From positions 62,001 to 126,000 of the forward strand of contig NZ_JACLAX010000007.1 of the NCBI RefSeq assembly GCF_014230355.1: a stretch of DNA of 64,000 bases. Reading direction: 5' to 3'. The stretch's first letter is position 1. The number at the start of each line of letters is the position of its first letter. Origin of the DNA: Novosphingobium piscinae (lineage in GTDB: Bacteria; Pseudomonadota; Alphaproteobacteria; Sphingomonadales; Sphingomonadaceae). Both the position numbers and the translations under genes were made by a program. Of the stretch, positions 35,344 through 44,283 are shown piece after piece. The notes beneath the pieces were generated by a model. The model was not told the origin of the DNA. It worked only from the letters and a program-made list of their open reading frames with translations, and made no database searches.

Positions 35344-36931
35344 CAGGGAGCAGCCTGACCACCTGACGAGCGAGCGCGTGGAGGCCGCTGCGATGGCTGA
35401 CCAGCACCAACCCGGTTCCCGTCTGATCCAGCCAGGCCGAGAGGCGCTGGCACAGCGCGCGTTCCGTGTCCGGATCCAGGCCCTCACTGGGTTCATCGAG
35501 CACTAGCCAGGGTTTGTCTGCCAGCAGCGCACGGGCCAGCGCCAACCGCTTGCGCTGGCCGCCCGACAAGCGCGCGCCATTGTCGCCGAGCCACTGGGCT
35601 AGCCCTTCGGGAAGGTCGCGGACCGTTTCAGCGAGGCAAGCGGTTTCCAGCGCGGTCCACATTTCAGGCTCGGTAATGCCCGGACGGGCCAGGCGCAGAT
35701 TGTCCGCGACGGTGCCGGCAATCAGTCCGGCATCCTGCGGAGCATAGGCAAACAGAGGGCGCAAGCCTGCAAGCCCCAGAGCACGAACGTCCTGTCCGTC
35801 CACGGCCAGGCCCTCCGGCGCATCGCCGCGCAGGCCGATGAGCGTGTCCAGCAGGCGCGACTTGCCTGAGCCTGAAGGCCCGGCGATCAACAGGCGTCCG
35901 CCCGGGGGCACGGCATGGAACTGACCATCGATGGTGACAGCAATGCCCCCGCCGACGAAGGGCAAAGCCGCATCGGTCTGGCGGGCGGGCAACATGGCGA
36001 TGCTTTCCAGACGGGTGATGGCATCGCGCACCCGCAGGCGTTCCATGTCCGTCCGGGCCAGCGTCGACCAGTTTTCCGTCGTGGCCGCTGCGGCAAGGGC
36101 CGCCAGGGCCACCAGCGCCGCGCCGCCATCGGCCAGCGCCAGCACGCCCGCCACGGTCAAGGCTGCCAGCACCAATTGCACCCCCTGGAGCATCACTTCG
36201 CCCCGGGCCAGCGCGCCGCGCGCCGTGTCGAGCGCACGAGTGTGCGGTTCGAGTGCGACGATGACCTGCGTGCCCAGCCCATAGACCGCGATCTCGCCGG
36301 AACAGGCAGCATAGCTCGCATAGTCAGCCTTGAGACGATTGAGCGCTGCGGCATGCTCCTGTCGGGGCTGGGCCAGCAGGCGCGCTGTCAGCATCCGCGA
36401 GGATAGCCGCATGGTCGCAAGCCCCGCCAGCAGCGTCAGCGCCGCTGGCCAGCCCGCCAGACTCGCCGCGATCAGGCCTGCTACTGCCCCAGCCAAGGCG
36501 CCCGGAACCGTGACCTTGCGAACCACGCTGTCCTCCAGCGCATCGACATCGGAGCCAAGCCGGGCCGCCATGTCGCCGCTTGACCGGGCCAGAGAAAGTG
36601 ACGGATCGCTTGCCGCCAGCCGGGCAAACAGGGCAGGGCGCAAATCCGCCAGGGCAAACAGCGCGGCCCGGTGGCCGAACAGGCGCTCGCCATAGCGGCT
36701 GAGCGTGCGGGCGATCGCAAGCCCCCGGATCCCAGCGCTTGGCAGCAGGTAGTTGAAGGCGCGCACACTGGCCACGCCGCCCGCGCCGGCAAGGGCGGCG
36801 CCGGTCAGGAACCAGCCAGACAGCGCCAGCAACGCCACGCCCGCCAGGGCCGCGACCATGGCCAGGCCGATGGCGATGGCCGTGCTGCGGCGTTGCCGCC
36901 GGGTTGCATCGCGCAGGAGGCGCTCGATCAT
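35324..36931 (-). CDS. cydC: Thiol reductant ABC exporter subunit CydC
   Basis: The 535-residue protein joins about six membrane segments (residues ~18-310) to an ATPase domain with Walker A AGPSGSGKSRLL, signature LSGGQRKRLALARALL and Walker B LVLDEPSEGLD. CydDC exports glutathione and cysteine to the periplasm and is needed for assembly of cytochrome bd, encoded next door. The start overlaps the cydD stop (ATGA). Length is slightly short of E. coli CydC but no domain is missing. Confidence 0.93.
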   Translation of the reverse strand: MIERLLRDATRRQRRSTAIAIGLAMVAALAGVALLALSGWFLTGAALAGAGGVASVRAFNYLLPSAGIRGLAIARTLSRYGERLFGHRAALFALADLRPALFARLAASDPSLSLARSSGDMAARLGSDVDALEDSVVRKVTVPGALAGAVAGLIAASLAGWPAALTLLAGLATMRLSSRMLTARLLAQPRQEHAAALNRLKADYASYAACSGEIAVYGLGTQVIVALEPHTRALDTARGALARGEVMLQGVQLVLAALTVAGVLALADGGAALVALAALAAAATTENWSTLARTDMERLRVRDAITRLESIAMLPARQTDAALPFVGGGIAVTIDGQFHAVPPGGRLLIAGPSGSGKSRLLDTLIGLRGDAPEGLAVDGQDVRALGLAGLRPLFAYAPQDAGLIAGTVADNLRLARPGITEPEMWTALETACLAETVRDLPEGLAQWLGDNGARLSGGQRKRLALARALLADKPWLVLDEPSEGLDPDTERALCQRLSAWLDQTGTGLVLVSHRSGLHALARQVVRLLPVSGGRG

Positions 36932-38553
36932 GGCATCACCATGCGGCTTTTTGCGCAGGCGATCAGCGCCGGATCGTGCGTGGCAGCGATCACCAGACGG
37001 GTGCGGGCGGTGTCTTGCAGCAAGGCAATCACCTTGGCTGCGGTTTCGGGATCGAGATCGGCGGTCGGCTCGTCAAGCAGCAGCAGTGGCCGCCCGCTGG
37101 CAATTGCGCGCACCAGCCCGATCCGCCGCCGTTCGCCGCCGGACAGGCCGGACCCCCGCGGATCGATCGTCAGGTCTTCGCCCCGCGCGGCAATCAGGGC
37201 AGTCAGGCCGCTCGCATCGGTTAGCCGGGCGAGTTCCTGCGGTCCAAGGTAGTTGCCGCCAAGCCGAAGGTTGTCCGCCAATGTGCCGGGCAGCAGCAGG
37301 GGGCGCTGCCCGGCCCAGCCTGTCAGGGCCGGCAACGCGCTCGCGGCGACTGGCGTGTCATCAAGGATGATCCGGCCCGCCGATACCGGCGCCAGGGCGA
37401 TCAGGGCATGGAGCAGCGAGGATTTTCCGGCGCCGGTCGGTCCGGCCACCACGTGCAGGCCGGGGCCCTGCCAGCACGCGCTTACCGGACCAATACAGTT
37501 GTCATCAGCATAGCGGATCGTCAGACCTTCGGCGCGGAGCTGGCAGACGCGATTGCGCGGGACGGCTCTGGCTTGCACCGCCAGTAAGCGGGCCTGGTCC
37601 AGCGCGTTGGCCACGCTGCGTTCGGCAGCCTGGCCTTGCTGCTTGTCGTGGTAGGCCGCCGCGAGCCGCCGCATGCCGAGATAGAATTCCGGAGCCAACG
37701 CGAGGGCGAAGAAGGCCTCGCCAAGGCTCAGGTCTTCCGGAGCCGGGAACGGCAGCAGCCCCAGCAGCGAGAAGCCGCAATAGACCGCCACCAGTGCGAC
37801 GGAGAGGGCGGCGAAGAATTCCAGCATGGCGCTGGATACGAACGCGATCCGCAAGACCTGCATCGTGCGCCCCGCCACTTCGCGGGCTGCCCCGCCGATC
37901 TGGCGTGTCACGCGATCCTCCGCCCCGAAGGCCAGGATCACCGGAAGCGCGGCCACGCGATCGACGAACAGGCCAGACAAACGCGAGAGGGCCAGAAACT
38001 GCCGATCCGCCTCGGCCTTGCCGGCCAGTCCCGCCAACGCCATGCCCGCTCCGAAAGGGATCAGCGTTGCCAGCAGGATCAGGGCGGAAAACCAGCTGGC
38101 GATAGCGACGGCCGCGGCGATGATCAGTGGTGACAGCATCGCGGCGCGACGAAGCGGCTGAAAGCGGGCGATCAGCCCCTCATGCGCTTCCACGTCGTCG
38201 ATCGCCACGCGCAGATCCTCGCCGATCAGGCGGCCGCGCATCTGCCCGCTGGGCAGCAGCGCGGTCATCACGCGGACCCGCAAGGCAGACTTTGCATGGG
38301 TGGCAGCCTTTTGGCCCGCCAGCCCCGCCAGCGCCTGCGCGCCAGCGCGAAGCATACCGCTGATCCCGATCCCGGCCAGCAGGCACCAGCCTTGAGTCGG
38401 AAGTCCCCCGGCTGTCCACGATGCGATGAACGCGGCTAGGCACCCGGCAAACAGCACGGCGCCCACGGTGTCGCCCAGCCACCACAGTACTGCGACCTGG
38501 CTGGCCGGACGAGGCGTTCTTCTCGCGGCGAATTGGGACTGTTGCGGCGGCAT
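36928..38553 (-). CDS. cydD: Thiol reductant ABC exporter subunit CydD
   Basis: The 541-residue protein has an N-terminal six-segment membrane domain and a C-terminal ATPase with Walker A AGPTGAGKSSLL, signature LSGGERRRIGLVRAI and Walker B LLLLDEPTADLD. It pairs with CydC as a heterodimer. The gene is divergent from cydA across a 122-bp AT-rich gap with a palindrome, so the exporter and the oxidase are probably controlled together. Confidence 0.93.
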   Translation of the reverse strand: MPPQQSQFAARRTPRPASQVAVLWWLGDTVGAVLFAGCLAAFIASWTAGGLPTQGWCLLAGIGISGMLRAGAQALAGLAGQKAATHAKSALRVRVMTALLPSGQMRGRLIGEDLRVAIDDVEAHEGLIARFQPLRRAAMLSPLIIAAAVAIASWFSALILLATLIPFGAGMALAGLAGKAEADRQFLALSRLSGLFVDRVAALPVILAFGAEDRVTRQIGGAAREVAGRTMQVLRIAFVSSAMLEFFAALSVALVAVYCGFSLLGLLPFPAPEDLSLGEAFFALALAPEFYLGMRRLAAAYHDKQQGQAAERSVANALDQARLLAVQARAVPRNRVCQLRAEGLTIRYADDNCIGPVSACWQGPGLHVVAGPTGAGKSSLLHALIALAPVSAGRIILDDTPVAASALPALTGWAGQRPLLLPGTLADNLRLGGNYLGPQELARLTDASGLTALIAARGEDLTIDPRGSGLSGGERRRIGLVRAIASGRPLLLLDEPTADLDPETAAKVIALLQDTARTRLVIAATHDPALIACAKSRMVMP

Positions 38554-38606
38554 GGGAGCTTTCAGGTCGCGATTGACGACAGTTTCATATTAGCATATTC
38601 GCAAAT

Positions 38607-38617
38607 TCAATAATTGA
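38607..38617. promoter_or_regulatory. AT-rich palindrome between cydD and cydA
   Basis: TCAATAATTGA is a perfect 11-bp palindrome in the AT-rich centre of the divergent cydD/cydA gap. A second dyad, ATAT-N4-ATAT, lies at about 38587-38598. No TTGAT-N4-ATCAA FNR box is present. A shared operator for both operons is likely; the binding protein is unknown. Confidence 0.35.
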
Positions 38618-38675
38618 GTGGATGCGCTGAGTCGAGTCCCATCCGGCTAATCTGGGCCGGTAAAGGAGCGTGCAT

Positions 38676-40244
38676 ATGGATATGGCTGTTGTCGAGCTAA
38701 GTCGGCTCCAGTTTGCGCTGACCGCGATGTATCACTTTCTGTTTGTTCCCCTGACGCTTGGCCTGTCGTTCCTGCTGGTCATCATGGAGAGCATTTATGT
38801 GATGACCGGCCGGGAGATCTGGCGGGTCATCACGCGCTTCTGGGGCAAGCTGTTCGGCATCAACTTCGTGCTCGGCGTTGCGACCGGGATCACCATGGAG
38901 TTCGAGTTCGGCACCAACTGGGCCTATTACTCGCACTACGTCGGCGACATCTTTGGCGCGCCGCTGGCGATTGAAGGGCTGATGGCCTTCTTCCTCGAAG
39001 CGACGTTCGTCGGCCTGATGTTCTTCGGCTGGGACAAGCTTTCAAAGGTCGCACACCTCGCCGTGACCTTCCTCGTGGCGCTCGGCTCCAACCTCTCGGC
39101 GCTGTGGATCCTGATTGCCAACGGCTGGATGCAGAACCCGGTTGGCGCGCGCTTCAATCCTGAAACCATGCGCATGGAAGTGACCGATTTCTATTCGGTC
39201 CTGTTCAACCCGGTCGCGCAGGCCAAGTTCGTCCACACCGTCAGCGCTGGCTATGTTGCGGCGTCGGTCTTCGTCATGGGCGTGTCGGCCTACTATCTGC
39301 TCAAGGGCAAGTGGACCAACGTGGCCCGCCGCTCGATGATGGTCGCCTCTGCCTTTGGCCTGGCCTCCTCGCTCTCGGTCGTCGTGCTGGGTGACGAATC
39401 CGGCTACGCGCTGACCGACAACCAGCGCATGAAGCTCGCCGCGATCGAGGCCATGTGGCACACCGAAGAGGCCCCCGCTGGCCTCTCCATCTTCGGCATC
39501 CCCGACATGGCGGCGCAGGAGACGCGCTTTGAAGTGAAGGTCCCCTATGTCCTGGGCCTGATTTCCACCCGCAGCCTGACCGGCGAGGTCATGGGCATCA
39601 ACGAGCTGGTGCTGAAGGCGGACGAACGCATTCGCAGCGGCATCGTCGCCTACGACGCGGTTGAGAAGCTGAAGGTCCACCGCACGGACATGGCCGCGCG
39701 CGAGCAGTTCGAACGGCACAAGGCCGATCTTGGCTATGCCATGCTGCTGAAGCGTCACGTGGCCGATCCGCGCAGCGCCAGTGATCAGCAGATCCTGCTG
39801 GCGGCGAAGGATACCATCCCCAACGTGCCGGTGATGTTCTGGTTGTTCCGGATCATGGCGGGGCTGGGCTTCTTCTTCATCGGCTTCTTCGCACTCGCTT
39901 TCTACTGTGCTTCGGCGTGCAAGTTCAGCAAGCCATGGTTCCTGAAGATCGCGGTCGCCATCATCCCGCTGCCGTGGATCGCGATCGAGTTCGGCTGGAT
40001 GCTGGCCGAAATCGGGCGGCAGCCCTGGGCGGTGGAAGGCGTGCTGCCAACGTTCCTTGCCGCATCGTCGCTGACGGTTGGCCAGATCTGGACCACGATC
40101 ATCGGTTTTACCCTGCTGTACGGCACGCTCGCCGTGATCGAGGTGCGGCTGATGATCGCCACGATCCGCAAGGGACCGGTGGAGCACCATGAACCCGAAA
40201 TGTCGCGCGGGTCGGCGGGCTATGCCCCGCTGCCGGCAGAATAA
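38676..40244 (+). CDS. cydA: Cytochrome bd ubiquinol oxidase subunit I
   Basis: I use the ATG at 38676, 7 bp after AAAGGAG, rather than the GTG at 38670. The 522-residue protein has the haem ligand regions (LSRLQFALTAMYHFLF near the N-terminus, VHTVSAGYVAAS near 185) and a long Q-loop between about residues 240 and 380. The loop has the quinol-site stretch DNQRMKLAAIEAMW. The late GRQPW signature is present. It oxidises quinol and reduces oxygen to water without proton pumping; bd oxidases resist sulfide, cyanide and NO. The long Q-loop puts it with the E. coli type rather than the CIO type. Confidence 0.96.
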   Translation: MDMAVVELSRLQFALTAMYHFLFVPLTLGLSFLLVIMESIYVMTGREIWRVITRFWGKLFGINFVLGVATGITMEFEFGTNWAYYSHYVGDIFGAPLAIEGLMAFFLEATFVGLMFFGWDKLSKVAHLAVTFLVALGSNLSALWILIANGWMQNPVGARFNPETMRMEVTDFYSVLFNPVAQAKFVHTVSAGYVAASVFVMGVSAYYLLKGKWTNVARRSMMVASAFGLASSLSVVVLGDESGYALTDNQRMKLAAIEAMWHTEEAPAGLSIFGIPDMAAQETRFEVKVPYVLGLISTRSLTGEVMGINELVLKADERIRSGIVAYDAVEKLKVHRTDMAAREQFERHKADLGYAMLLKRHVADPRSASDQQILLAAKDTIPNVPVMFWLFRIMAGLGFFFIGFFALAFYCASACKFSKPWFLKIAVAIIPLPWIAIEFGWMLAEIGRQPWAVEGVLPTFLAASSLTVGQIWTTIIGFTLLYGTLAVIEVRLMIATIRKGPVEHHEPEMSRGSAGYAPLPAE

Positions 40245-40258
40245 GGGAGGAACACGAA

Positions 40259-41407
40259 ATGGAAATCCCTCTCGACTACGAAACGCTCCGGGTCATCTGG
40301 TGGGGCCTGATGGGCACGCTGCTGATCGGTTTTGCCTTGACCGATGGCTATGACCTGGGCGTCGCCGCGCTGATGCCGTTCATCGGCAAGACGGATGAGG
40401 AACGCCGCATGGCGATCAACGCCATCGCGCCGCACTGGGAAGGCCACCAAGTGTGGTTCATCTTGGGCGGCGGGGCAATCTTCGCGGCCTGGCCGTTCGT
40501 CTATGCGGTCAGCTTCTCCGGCTTCTACCTCGCCATGTTCCTGGTGCTGAGCGCGCTGATCCTGCGCCCGGTGGCGTTCAAGTACCGCTCCAAGCATTCC
40601 GATGCCGGCTGGCGCAATCGCTGGGACTGGGCGCTGTTCATCGGCGGCTTCGTGCCCGCGCTGGTATTCGGCGTGGCTGTGGGCAACGTGCTGCAAGGCG
40701 CGCCGTTCCGGTTGGATAGCGACCTGCGCAGCTTCTACGAAGGCTCGCTGCTCGGCCTGTTTTCGCCATTTGCGCTGATGACCGGGCTGCTCTCCGTCGC
40801 GATGGTGGTGATGCACGGGGCGGGTTTCCTCTCGGTCAAGATCGAGCAAGGCCCGGTTCTGGACCGCGCGCGCCGGATCGGCAGCGTGGCGGCCATCGCC
40901 AGCGTCATCCTGTTTGCGGCCGGCGGCCTGTGGGTTGCCAATGGCGCCATGGGCTTCCGGCTGGAAGGCGCAGTCGATCCGAATGGTCCCTCCAACCCGC
41001 TGTTCATCAAGACGGTCGCCGCGCCCGGTGCCTGGCTGGACAACTATGGCCGCTATCCCTGGATGGTGATTGCGCCGGTGCTGGGGCTGGTCGGACCGCT
41101 GGTCGCACTGCTGGGGATCCGCCGCCGTAGCCATGTGCTGAACCTGGCAGGGTCGTCGCTGGCGACCGTGGGCATCATCGCCACGGTCGGCCTGTCGATG
41201 TTCCCGTTCATCCTGCCAAGTTCCATCAATCCGCAATCGAGCCTGACGGCATGGAATGCCTCGTCCAGCCACTTGACGCTGTGGATAATGCTGATCGTCA
41301 CGGTGATCTTTCTGCCGCTGGTGCTGACCTATACCGCCTGGGTGATGAAGGTCCTGTTCGGCCGGATCAGCTTGCGCGACGTGCGCACCAACCCCGACTT
41401 CTACTAA
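40259..41407 (+). CDS. cydB: Cytochrome bd ubiquinol oxidase subunit II
   Basis: The 382-residue protein has about eight membrane segments. It starts with DYETLRVIWWGLMGTLLIGFALTDGYDLGV, a strongly conserved CydB stretch (residues ~4-35). It lies 14 bp after cydA with AGGGAGG before its ATG. Length equals that of E. coli CydB. The C-terminal LFGRISLRDVRTNPDFY is near the cydX start. Confidence 0.95.
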   Translation: MEIPLDYETLRVIWWGLMGTLLIGFALTDGYDLGVAALMPFIGKTDEERRMAINAIAPHWEGHQVWFILGGGAIFAAWPFVYAVSFSGFYLAMFLVLSALILRPVAFKYRSKHSDAGWRNRWDWALFIGGFVPALVFGVAVGNVLQGAPFRLDSDLRSFYEGSLLGLFSPFALMTGLLSVAMVVMHGAGFLSVKIEQGPVLDRARRIGSVAAIASVILFAAGGLWVANGAMGFRLEGAVDPNGPSNPLFIKTVAAPGAWLDNYGRYPWMVIAPVLGLVGPLVALLGIRRRSHVLNLAGSSLATVGIIATVGLSMFPFILPSSINPQSSLTAWNASSSHLTLWIMLIVTVIFLPLVLTYTAWVMKVLFGRISLRDVRTNPDFY

Positions 41408-41419
41408 GGAGCGAAAACG

Positions 41420-41530
41420 ATGTGGTATTTCGCATGGATCCTGGGGCTTGGCCTGGCGCTCGCCTTCGGCATCATCAACGGGATGTGGCACGAATTCCAG
41501 TCGCCGCTGGATGAGGACCCCAACCTGTGA
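41420..41530 (+). CDS. cydX: Small cytochrome bd subunit CydX
   Basis: A 36-residue product starts MWYFAWILGLGLALAFGII and ends EDPNL. The single membrane helix, the N-terminal MWYFAWILG and the E-F-Q/L-D-x-D tail are the signature of CydX/YbgT, which stabilises the haem pocket of cytochrome bd. It lies 12 bp after cydB, with AAGGAGCG upstream. Its TGA overlaps the next start (ATGA). The gene is short and easily missed by automatic calling. Confidence 0.92.
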   Translation: MWYFAWILGLGLALAFGIINGMWHEFQSPLDEDPNL

Positions 41531-42108
41531 TGCGCCGCATCCTGACGGGCGTTGTCCTGGGGCTGGCCGGATGCGCGGCCCCGGCGCCGCAGCCGGTGGA
41601 TGTTTCGGCCAAGTCGGCTGCGCTGGCCGACCGCTTCCAGGCTGACCTTCAGGGGCAATTGCAGGCGGCGATAAAGGCCGGCGGTCCGGTGGGTGCCATC
41701 GGCGTCTGCCAGCAGGCAGCGCCGGCCATTGCCGCCAGTCTGTCCCAGGAAAGCGGGGCAGAGGTGCGCCGGATCGCGCTCAAGGAGCGTAATCCGGGCG
41801 CGGCTCCGGATGGCGAATTGCGTGAGCGGCTGGAGCAACTGGCCGCCGCGCCTTTGTCCGCCGATGGCAAGCCGGCGGTCACGCAATGGAGCAGCGGTTC
41901 CGGTTCTGACGCCAGGACCCATTACATGCGCGCGATTCCGATGAAGGAGCAGCCATGCGCTGCCTGCCACGGTACGGCGATCGCCCCTGATGTGCAGGCC
42001 AAGCTGGCCGAACTCTATCCGGCCGACAAGGCCACCGGGTTCAAGCCTGGCGACATGCGCGGGGCCATTCTCGTGTCATGGCCGGTCGGTCAGGCACGGG
42101 GGAACTAG
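41530..42108 (+). CDS. DUF3365 (Tll0287-like) haem c lipoprotein
   Basis: The ATG at 41530 overlaps the cydX stop. The 192-residue product has a lipoprotein signal (GVVLGLAGC, Cys near residue 15). A DUF3365 domain with a c-type haem site CAACH near residue 145 follows. Such haem-binding domains are found as sensors or periplasmic haemoproteins. Its place as the fourth gene of the cyd operon is unusual because cytochrome bd uses quinol, not cytochrome c. It could sense gas or redox state, or accept electrons. Confidence 0.82.
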   Translation: MRRILTGVVLGLAGCAAPAPQPVDVSAKSAALADRFQADLQGQLQAAIKAGGPVGAIGVCQQAAPAIAASLSQESGAEVRRIALKERNPGAAPDGELRERLEQLAAAPLSADGKPAVTQWSSGSGSDARTHYMRAIPMKEQPCAACHGTAIAPDVQAKLAELYPADKATGFKPGDMRGAILVSWPVGQARGN

Positions 42109-42109
42109 C

Positions 42110-42592
42110 ATGACCCGGACGGCTGGCCGCCTGACTGTTGCCCTGCTGCTGGCGGTCTTCATTCTGCTGGCCCTGCTGCTGCGGACGCAAGGCAGTGCCA
42201 GTGCTTCCGCCCCGGCGCAGCTCGCGCCGCCCGACCAGCGCGAGGCCGTTTCGCTCAATCCGGCCCAGGCCGATCACGTCCTGACCGAGATGCGCGGCCT
42301 CCTGGCTTCGATCCGCGACATTCACTCCGCGATGGCGGTCGACGACTGGGGGGCGGTCAGCGCCGCAGCGCAGGCGCAAGGGACCGGACGCGGGAAACGA
42401 CCGCCCGAGGGCTTGCGTGAGCGGCAGCCGCCCGGCTTTCGCCAGATGAGCAGCAGCATGCGCCAGCAATTCGATGCATTGAACCTTGCCGCAGCCAAAG
42501 GGGATCGCAGCGCTGCGAATGCTGCGCTTGGTCAGGCGCTCAATACCTGCGTTGCCTGCCACGACAGTTACCGGATCGAGATTGCCGATTGA
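42110..42592 (+). CDS. Cytochrome c'-like haem protein
   Basis: Translation begins at the ATG at 42110, 1 bp after the previous stop. The 160-residue product has a membrane anchor or signal (TVALLLAVFILLALLL). A helical domain and a C-terminal haem site CVACHDSYR follow. A CxxCH motif at the very C-terminus of a four-helix protein is typical of cytochrome c'. Those proteins bind NO and CO at a five-coordinate haem, which would fit a protective role beside cytochrome bd. Confidence 0.78.
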   Translation: MTRTAGRLTVALLLAVFILLALLLRTQGSASASAPAQLAPPDQREAVSLNPAQADHVLTEMRGLLASIRDIHSAMAVDDWGAVSAAAQAQGTGRGKRPPEGLRERQPPGFRQMSSSMRQQFDALNLAAAKGDRSAANAALGQALNTCVACHDSYRIEIAD

Positions 42593-42785
42593 TCCCGCTT
42601 CTGCCGGCACCCCCATGCTGGCGGACAGGGGCCGCACCGGAAGCCCCCCTTCCGTGTGTGGCCCCAACAGTTCGGGTGAGGACGGCCCGTCGCTCGGTGT
42701 TACGGATGGTCAGCCCAAATCGGGTGACAACCATTTGCGCATCACGATAGTATAAACGGTGGGTGCCACGACAGGAGCAGGCTGA

Positions 42786-43181
42786 ATGAAGGGTTTCGTC
42801 GACAACATCGAAAAGCTGACGGAAGAAAACGACGATTTCCGCCGCGTGCTTTATACCGGACACAACCTCCAGCTCGTTCTTATGGCGATCCAGCCTGGCG
42901 AGGAAATCGGAGAGGAAGTCCACGACGACCGGGACCAGTTCTTCCGCATCGAGGGGGGTGAAGGCGAGATCTGGATTGATGGCGTCTGCAACAAGGTCAA
43001 GGCAGACGACGGAATCATTGTGCCCCAGGGCGCGCGCCATAATGTGATCAGCACCGGCAAGGAGCCGCTGCGACTCTATACCATCTATGGCCCGCCGGAA
43101 CATCTGGACGGGACTATCCACAAGACCTGCGCCGATGCGGCCGTGGACCATGAGCATTTTGATGGCCGGACGACAGAGTGA
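42786..43181 (+). CDS. Cupin domain protein
   Basis: The 131-residue protein has a single cupin barrel with GEEIGEEVHDDRDQFFRIEGGEGE and the second motif IVPQGARHNVIS. The metal-ligand positions look partly changed: His and Gln occur in motif 1, with Asp where Glu or His is usual. Single-domain cupins of this type are often found with stress genes and have many activities; none can be assigned here. It lies 193 bp after the haem gene, so it probably has its own promoter. Confidence 0.8.
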   Translation: MKGFVDNIEKLTEENDDFRRVLYTGHNLQLVLMAIQPGEEIGEEVHDDRDQFFRIEGGEGEIWIDGVCNKVKADDGIIVPQGARHNVISTGKEPLRLYTIYGPPEHLDGTIHKTCADAAVDHEHFDGRTTE

Positions 43182-43272
43182 TCAGGCGGCGATCAGGACC
43201 AGCAGGATCGCGGGCAGGTTCCGTCGGTTTATCGCCTTTCGATTCCCCGCATGAATGTTGTCACGTAATTAT

Positions 43273-44283
43273 TCACGGGATTTCGTTCGGCCAGCACACA
43301 TCATAGCTGTTAGCTCCCGCGTTCCAGAACAGGGCAATGTCGATGCCCGCCTCGGTCGCCATCCGCAGGAAGTCGTGGCGCAAGTCCGGGCAATCCTTGC
43401 GGAATTCCCGCGCCAGCTTGGTGTTCGCGCGCTCTACTGCAACCGGGTGACCGGCGCCCACTCTGGCGGAAATTTCCACATAGGGGCTGTGGAGGAGATG
43501 GCGGGTGCCGGTCCGGGAGTTTTCGACAACCAGCGCCATCGTCTGATTATCGTCGGTCAGTCCCTGCGCCGCGGCGTCGCTGTCCCAGGGGTTGGCGACG
43601 ATGATGTCGGGGGCCAGCTCGCGCCCCGCGCTGGCGGGCAGGATATGAACGACCGAGATTGCGTCTGGCTTGCCATCGCCATCAAGGTCCGCCTGCGTGA
43701 CGGGCGAGCGAAACCGCGGGTGCGGGGCAATGCGTGAGCGCGCCCCGTTGGCCGGTTGCAGACCGTCCCGATCATCCGTCTTCTCGTCGCTGACGGGCAG
43801 GTCCGGCCCCAGATCGCCCAGTGCGGCGCAGTCCGGATCTTCCGCCGCAAAGGTGGCGAGGCGCAGATATTCCTCGTGAAGCTCGGGGTTTATCGCATCG
43901 GGATCGATCCCTTCGGCCTGAAACAGGCGCAGGGCCGATTGGTAATAGCTGGCTGCCGTGCGGCAATCATCGGTGCCGCCGCCAGTGACTGACCAGATCA
44001 CCCGCCATCCGCCGTCTTGCTTCAGCAGGTACTCGCCGCCGTCGTATTCCTGCTTAGACGGCTCGATCACCACATAGGCATAAGTCGCCGTCTTGCCTTT
44101 GATCACCTTCAGCTGGTGGACGATGAACCGGATTTTGGAACCCGGTGACGGCCGGAGCGCATCAAGGATTTGCGTGCGCTCACTCGTGCCAGGCGGTGGG
44201 GTGCGAACCTGCTGCGCGGCGGCTGGCGTCAGACCGAGCACAGCCACCAGCATGAAGAGAAAAGGGATGCGCGGGAGGGTCAT
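43273..44283 (-). CDS. Exported protein of unknown function with a DxDxDG site
   Basis: The 336-residue product has a signal peptide ending near AAAQ (residue ~24) and a beta-rich middle. A DLDGDGKPDAISV stretch (near residue 205) looks like a single calcium-binding loop of the FG-GAP/VCBS type. Two cysteine pairs may form disulfides. I do not recognise the family. It overlaps the upstream gene (44280-45842) by 4 bp, so both are made from one leftward transcript and probably work together in the periplasm. Confidence 0.7.
   Translation of the reverse strand: MTLPRIPFLFMLVAVLGLTPAAAQQVRTPPPGTSERTQILDALRPSPGSKIRFIVHQLKVIKGKTATYAYVVIEPSKQEYDGGEYLLKQDGGWRVIWSVTGGGTDDCRTAASYYQSALRLFQAEGIDPDAINPELHEEYLRLATFAAEDPDCAALGDLGPDLPVSDEKTDDRDGLQPANGARSRIAPHPRFRSPVTQADLDGDGKPDAISVVHILPASAGRELAPDIIVANPWDSDAAAQGLTDDNQTMALVVENSRTGTRHLLHSPYVEISARVGAGHPVAVERANTKLAREFRKDCPDLRHDFLRMATEAGIDIALFWNAGANSYDVCWPNEIP

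Noticed and set aside
38587..38617. FNR/Anr box for anaerobic control of cydAB
   Set aside because: No TTGAT-N4-ATCAA is present; the palindrome has inverted half-sites (TCAA-TAA-TTGA).
40220..41491. 423-codon minus-strand frame opposite cydB
   Set aside because: CydB on the plus strand is clear; the antisense product is His/Gln/Arg-rich low-complexity sequence.
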